NCBI GenBank assembly: GCA_000310025.1
Contig: FN649736.1
Span: 1,322,501-1,386,500, forward strand
Source of the DNA: Ectocarpus siliculosus
Taxonomy: Eukaryota; Sar; Phaeophyceae; Ectocarpales; Ectocarpaceae
DNA length: 64,000 nt
Direction: 5' to 3'
A program made the translations under genes and the position numbers. How positions within the stretch are numbered: position 1 is the first letter of the stretch; each line of letters starts with the position of its first letter. The notes below the pieces were generated by a model. The model saw only the letters and a list, made by a program, of their open reading frames with translations, was not told the origin of the DNA and ran no database searches. Below are positions 60,201-64,000 of this stretch, one piece after another.

Positions 60201-63200
60201 GTTTGGGAAGGCCATTGCCGTATGGTATGACATGGCGTACGCTGTTGGGACACCCTGCAGCAGCAGAGCTGTTCGTGTACATTTTTCGCTGAATGCCGAA
60301 CCTATTTAGGGCACGAACGACCTTCAGCTATGTGTTGGCCAAGAGGGACCCGCGCTGCGGAAGTACCGTGTGCGGTAGACGAAAGCCAAAGTGACGCCGC
60401 TACTGCTGTTGGCCCCTCGTCGTCTCCCGTGTTGTCTGATTTGGCTGATTGATTGATTAGGTACCCCTTCTCGGATCATACGTGCCCCCCCCTGGAGTCC
60501 GTGGTGAATTTTTGCGAGAACGCTAAGGCTTGGCTGGACATGGATGAGAACAACGTGGTGTCTCTTCACTGCAAGGCGGGCAAGGGTAGGGCGGGCATCA
60601 TGGCGGCATGCCTGTTGGTTCGATTGGGAGAGACAGCGGCCGATGCAGTGTCGAAGTTTGATGCGGTGAGACGGCCACACATTTTTACCCTTGTTGGGAG
60701 TTTACTTGTCAGGTGGACATGTTATTATAGTTGTATTGAAGGCGCGAGGGGGGGGGGTGTCAGCCGGCAAGTATTCTTTGGCGACGGTCCGGTCCGAATC
60801 GACATGTGCAACCCATCCTTGGACGTTGCTCTTCTGATGAGTAGACGTCTATTGAGGCGGAGGAAGGTGTGACGCAGTGATCAACTTGTATTTTGCATCA
60901 TGAAGGAGCTCGTTGGATCCCTTGCTTTGTCAGAGACACTGGTGCAGGCCATGCGTGACGCTTTACTTTGTGTTGTTCTTGCCGCCGCGTGTCTCATGTC
61001 AACTGGCCTTTTTTGTGGAACAGACGAGGGTTTCCGATCTGAAAGGGCTCACCGTGGTCAATCAGCGCAAGTGGCCGTTCATGTACGAGAGGCTCGTCAA
61101 GGAGGTGAGACACGAAAACAATGCTCGACATATCTACCTCCCTACAGCTGGCGTCCAGAGATATTTGCCTTCATTTTCTAAGCTGGGTGCCTGGTAAGCA
61201 TCGCAATCGAACAGCCAGTGGCGTGGACGTCTCCTCTCCTCTCTTCTTTGACAGCTCTTCCCTCTTGCACCTTCTATCACAGCCTTGGAAACTGTTGTTG
61301 TGCGCCCTTCACACGACACGTCTCGTACTGCTGTGAAAGCCTGGAATGACCCAGGCCGCTGCCGCGCGTCACTTTGTGTCCATGTTGTCTTAACTGCGTG
61401 GGATAGGTGTGGGGCGTGCGGGATAGCATCGGGATGGTGCCCGGGCAGGACCCTGATCTGAGGGCACCAGCTCTCCGAGCGGCGTGCCTCCGAGAGGTCT
61501 CGCTTCAGTTTCAGCCACCGGCGCCGGGGAGCAGGAAGAGCGGCGTCTTCCTGGTGAGATAGATGCCTAGGGATGGCTACTTTACAGACGGGCTTGGCTT
61601 AGGGCGAGGCGAAACGCAAGAGCTGGCTGTTTTGCGCAATGTTCATGTGTGCGTACAGAAGTCCAGCGGTAGTTGAAACCATGCTGCGTGTGGGTGTTTG
61701 CCGTTCGGTCCCTTCTTGTCGCTTGAATCTCCCACTTTTCGACGAACACTGCTTCGTGTGTAGCCTATCATAACAACGACTGTCCCCCGTCCCCACCTTC
61801 TATGGGTCGTGCGCTCTCCTCTCCACTGCTGTTGATGCACGGTGCAGCCGAACCTGTCGTGTGCCATCTATCAGCAGCAGCCGATGGGCAAGACGCTCGT
61901 CCATCGGACCAAGATGGTGCAGGTGGCACCGCAGGAGGGGGAGCTGGGGACGGTCTACGCGGCAGCTCTGCCTCGTAGCGCGGTGGTGCAGGGCACGTTC
62001 CAGGTGTGTGATGCTCTCACTCTCCCCGCTCTATCGCGGCTCCTTTGTCTTGAGCACTTTCCGTGTAGCATAGCTTCGTGAAATAGGACTTGGTGCGTGA
62101 AGAGTTTGTAAAGTTTTTTGTTCGTTGAGGTTCGCTGGGCTCTTCGAGTCGAAACTTGTCAAGTATTGGGCTTGGGAAAAGTTACAACCAGCTGGCCGCT
62201 GGCAGCCAGCGCCGGGCTGGGCTGGGCTGGGCTGGGCTGGGCTGGTCTTGTTGCCTGCTTTCCTGTTTTTTTTTTGTCATGTTGCATCACCCCTTGATGA
62301 CACGGTGCGCTCATAAAAGCCAACTCTGGACTTTTGCAGTATTAAACGCTCGCCCGTTTTGCCATTTCGCACCCTGACAGGTTCTGATAAGCGGGACTGT
62401 CGGTGTTTCCCGCACCCATAAGAACGTGATCGATTTCTGGTCGAACACCACCTTCCTCACACCGGAAGGTGAGCCGAAGCAGCGTGAACGAAACTTACTC
62501 TCTCGTTTAGTCACGTCATCTGTGCCAACGTTGTCCTCGTCATGCTGCCGGGTGCCGTTGCCCGCTTGCCGTTGCCCGCTTGAAAGCCTGCCTTCAAGAA
62601 CTTTTCCCTTAACCATTTGACTCGCCGGGCAAACCATGCCGTGTTCGCGCGAAGGTTTGTTCCGCCTTCCGTCGCTAGTGGGATGAACGAAGCAGAAAAC
62701 AGTAAGTCGCGTAGACATATGTAGATGCGGTGTTTGTCTTAAGTGTGCTGAGTACGCGACGCTCTTTCGACTGCAGCCCCTTCCCCTCCTACCCTCCCTA
62801 ATCCCTGCACCCGGCACCGCGGTGATCCATGACGGTATTGTACGCAGGTGGCGGCCACACGTTCGGTCTGTCAGAAATGGACGTTTCTCCTCCTAAGCTG
62901 GCGGAGCGGCTCCACCAAGCCGCAGCAAAACTCGTGGTTCTCCACGTTCATCCCCACGCTGAAAGCCCCCGCCGACGGATGCCTGTGAAGTCCCGAGCAC
63001 CCCCGCCGAGTGTACCAGCCGTACAGCAGCGGGTGCCTGTGACAGCTGCCGCTGAGGCAGCTGCGCCTGCTACGGCGGTCAACGGCGAGGGAGCGCGAGA
63101 GGAAGCGACTGGAACGCAGCAGCAACCACGTCGTGGCGAGGACGGCGAGGAGTTGGGTTCGAGCGTGTCGGGACGATCACTACCCCAGGCGCCCGCCCCC

Positions 63201-63920
63201 AAAGAGGACGGGGGCGCGGGTATCGCGAACAGCGTTGGCGGCGAAGGAGGTGGCAGCGGGAGCGGGAACGAGGCGGTTTTGTCGTCTACCGGGGGAGGCG
63301 ATTCTGCAGGAGGCGTTCCAAGTGCCAACCCGGAAGAAGCGGCGGCAGGAGAAGCGGCCGACGGCGGGGGCACCGCCGTTGCTGTCGAGAGGCACGATGA
63401 CGGTGGCTCCTCGAGCAACGCGCCGGAGGTGTCTGCCTCCGAGCCGAACAACCAGGACAGCCTCGCTGAACCGTCTCCCGACCTCCCGGGTCCCTCGCCC
63501 GCGGGCATGGTCTCGCCGGTCTGGACTTTCGAAGGCCGCACCCCTTCCAACAAGGTGGAAGCCTCCGGCAGGGCGATCGGGGACTCGAGGTGGACGCAGC
63601 GCAAGATGTGGATGAGTAACCAGGGGACGTCCTCGGGCGGGACTTCCACTCCGACGCGCAACGCGTCCCTCAACGCGGTCGCGCCGGAGGCGAAGCCGAG
63701 GGAAGAGAGGCGGGCCTTGCAACGGAGGCACTCGGGTTCGCGATCGATGGACTCGCTCGGAAACTCTGTCGGTTCAACCGTCGCACCAACCGGCACATCA
63801 AGCTCGATGCGCGGCGGGGACAGGGCTGCCCCGGCGCCGAAAGGCTTCCCGGTGCACCGTGGGGAGACGGACTCAGAGTCGGACGATCAGCTGGCGGTTC
63901 GAGCGTCGGCGTTCGGCGGG
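54276..63920 (+). CDS. PTEN: PTEN-type phosphatase, 3' end outside the window
   Basis: Exons: 54276-54314 (tentative), 58792-58864, 60027-60165, 60461-60665, 61024-61104, 61407-61553, 61848-62003, 62381-62468 and 62848 onward, open to the window edge. PTEN removes the 3-phosphate from PIP3. Seen: DGFDLDLTYVTSRIIVHGFP, HYKVYNFANEP, YPFSDHTCPP (with the general-acid loop Asp), then the P-loop HCKAGKGRAGIM and a C2 domain ending IDFWSNTTFLTPEG and LSEMDVSPPKLAERL. The usual P-loop Thr after the catalytic Arg is Ala. A Ser/Gly/Pro-rich tail of at least 320 residues follows, with RRHSGSRSMDSL as a possible phosphosite and WTFEGRTPSNK as an isolated motif. Exon 1 (MQADGPLYRRWWK) is proposed from phase, donor and a basic PIP2-binding-like end. 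The first intron contains a DNA transposon. Confidence 0.92.
55665..55691 (+). repeat. Left terminal inverted repeat
   Basis: 27 bases, the exact reverse complement of 58161-58187; preceded by TA. Confidence 0.97.
55692..55835. repeat. Left subterminal TAGTGCC array
   Basis: At least six TAGTGCC(GGT) words in both orientations, including a palindrome at about 55749-55780 (CCTCAATAGTGCC and its complement). It mirrors the right end (58021-58160). These are probably transposase binding sites, by analogy with other pogo-like elements. Confidence 0.8.
55979..57441 (+). pseudogene. Pogo-like transposase, N-terminal part, one intron, truncated
   Basis: Exon 1 (55979-56386) encodes a basic Ala-rich region then a psq/CENP-B type helix-turn-helix (RLSNADKVEVLKLLDAKIS, IADRFKCSERLVRKVKAE). 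The intron is 56387-56969 and contains three 10-bp units TAAGCAGATG. Exon 2 (56970-57441) continues through a CENP-B-type second DNA-binding domain (WAKNFFVKRNKVLSARLHGE) to the first catalytic Asp, FIFNVDETGIQWKLMPRRTY, and ends in a stop just after MCSNADG. The second and third catalytic acidic residues are absent. About 200 bases later another frame (to 57646) gives a helical C-terminal tail, consistent with an internal deletion. Confidence 0.88.
58021..58160. repeat. Right subterminal TAGTGCC array
   Basis: It contains TAGTGCC and GGCACTA words in both orientations, with palindromic pairs such as CAGTAGTGCC...GGCACTACTG. The counterpart of the left array. Confidence 0.8.
58161..58187 (-). 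repeat. Right terminal inverted repeat
   Basis: The exact reverse complement of 55665-55691; followed by TA. Confidence 0.97.
62213..62245. repeat. (GGGCT)n microsatellite
   Basis: About six GGGCT units in the PTEN intron before exon 62381-62468. Confidence 0.85.
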
Positions 63921-64000
63921 GGGGGGGGGGGGGGGGGGGGGGGGGCCGCCCGGGGCGGGGGGGGGCCCGGGGCCCGCCCGGGGGGGGCGGGGGGGGGGGG
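63918..64000. other. G/C-only low-complexity window edge
   Basis: From about 63918 the sequence is nearly all G with some C. This is most likely a read-through or assembly artefact next to a gap. PTEN codons should not be trusted beyond about 63915. Confidence 0.8.

Noticed and set aside
62948..63796. 282-codon minus-strand open frame at the window end
   Set aside because: It is antisense to the GC-rich PTEN tail. The plus frame is continuous with the PTEN C2 domain by phase, so the plus strand is the coding one.
63918..64000. G-quadruplex or telomere-like end
   Set aside because: The G runs are irregular and lack a telomeric unit; more likely an assembly artefact at a contig edge.

Overview
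This window is nuclear DNA from an intron-rich eukaryote, most probably a brown alga (Ectocarpus-like ochrophyte). I infer this from three things. Two leaders have a signal peptide followed by a phenylalanine at the predicted cleavage site, as in heterokont plastid pre-proteins. Most genes are split into many short exons with GT-AG (a few GC-AG) introns of a few hundred bases. The gene set also fits: mitochondrial galactonolactone dehydrogenase, B12-dependent methylmalonyl-CoA mutase and a cyanobacterial-type GIY-YIG domain protein. No prokaryotic operon, rRNA or CRISPR was seen. Exon borders were placed by hand from splice signals, reading-frame phase and family motifs, and phases agree at every junction given unless stated.

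Layout. 2.4-3.9 kb: NFU iron-sulfur scaffold protein (-). 4.3-7.4 kb: dead non-LTR retrotransposon (LINE) with a 13-bp target duplication. 7.5-10.9 kb: plastid-directed GIY-YIG protein (-). 11.2-14.2 kb: sterol 3-beta-HSD/C4-decarboxylase type enzyme (+). 15.5-21.1 kb: galactonolactone dehydrogenase, last step of vitamin C synthesis (-). 23.4-27.9 kb: CS-domain protein fused to an OTU-like domain that lacks the catalytic Cys (+). 28.8-34.7 kb: mitochondrial carrier of the CoA-carrier type (-). 35.0-37.8 kb: UBA protein with a Cys/His peptidase-like end (+). 39.1-46.9 kb: complete methylmalonyl-CoA mutase in 18 exons (+). 47.6-53.9 kb: mitochondrial ribosomal protein bL19 (-), with one 4.5-kb intron. 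54.3 kb to window end: PTEN phosphatase (+), whose first intron carries a 2.5-kb pogo/Tigger-type DNA transposon. The last ~90 bases are low-complexity G/C, probably an assembly edge.

Adjacent genes almost always lie on opposite strands. Three head-to-head pairs share 245-346 bp start-to-start gaps that must hold both promoters. Tail-to-tail pairs are separated by 0.7-1.3 kb. Functionally the locus is mixed housekeeping with a mitochondrial bias (ascorbate synthesis, propionate/odd-chain catabolism, CoA transport, translation, perhaps Fe-S assembly) plus two plastid-directed proteins.

The most unusual observations are: (1) an octamer ACTGCTGT/ACAGCAGT found about 39 times, mostly in noncoding DNA, where about 2 are expected by chance; (2) the plastid-leader CS plus pseudo-OTU fusion; (3) two near-identical GTACCYTTCGGTAC hairpins after plus-strand genes; (4) a clean pogo element with 27-bp perfect TIRs and many TAGTGCC subterminal repeats.
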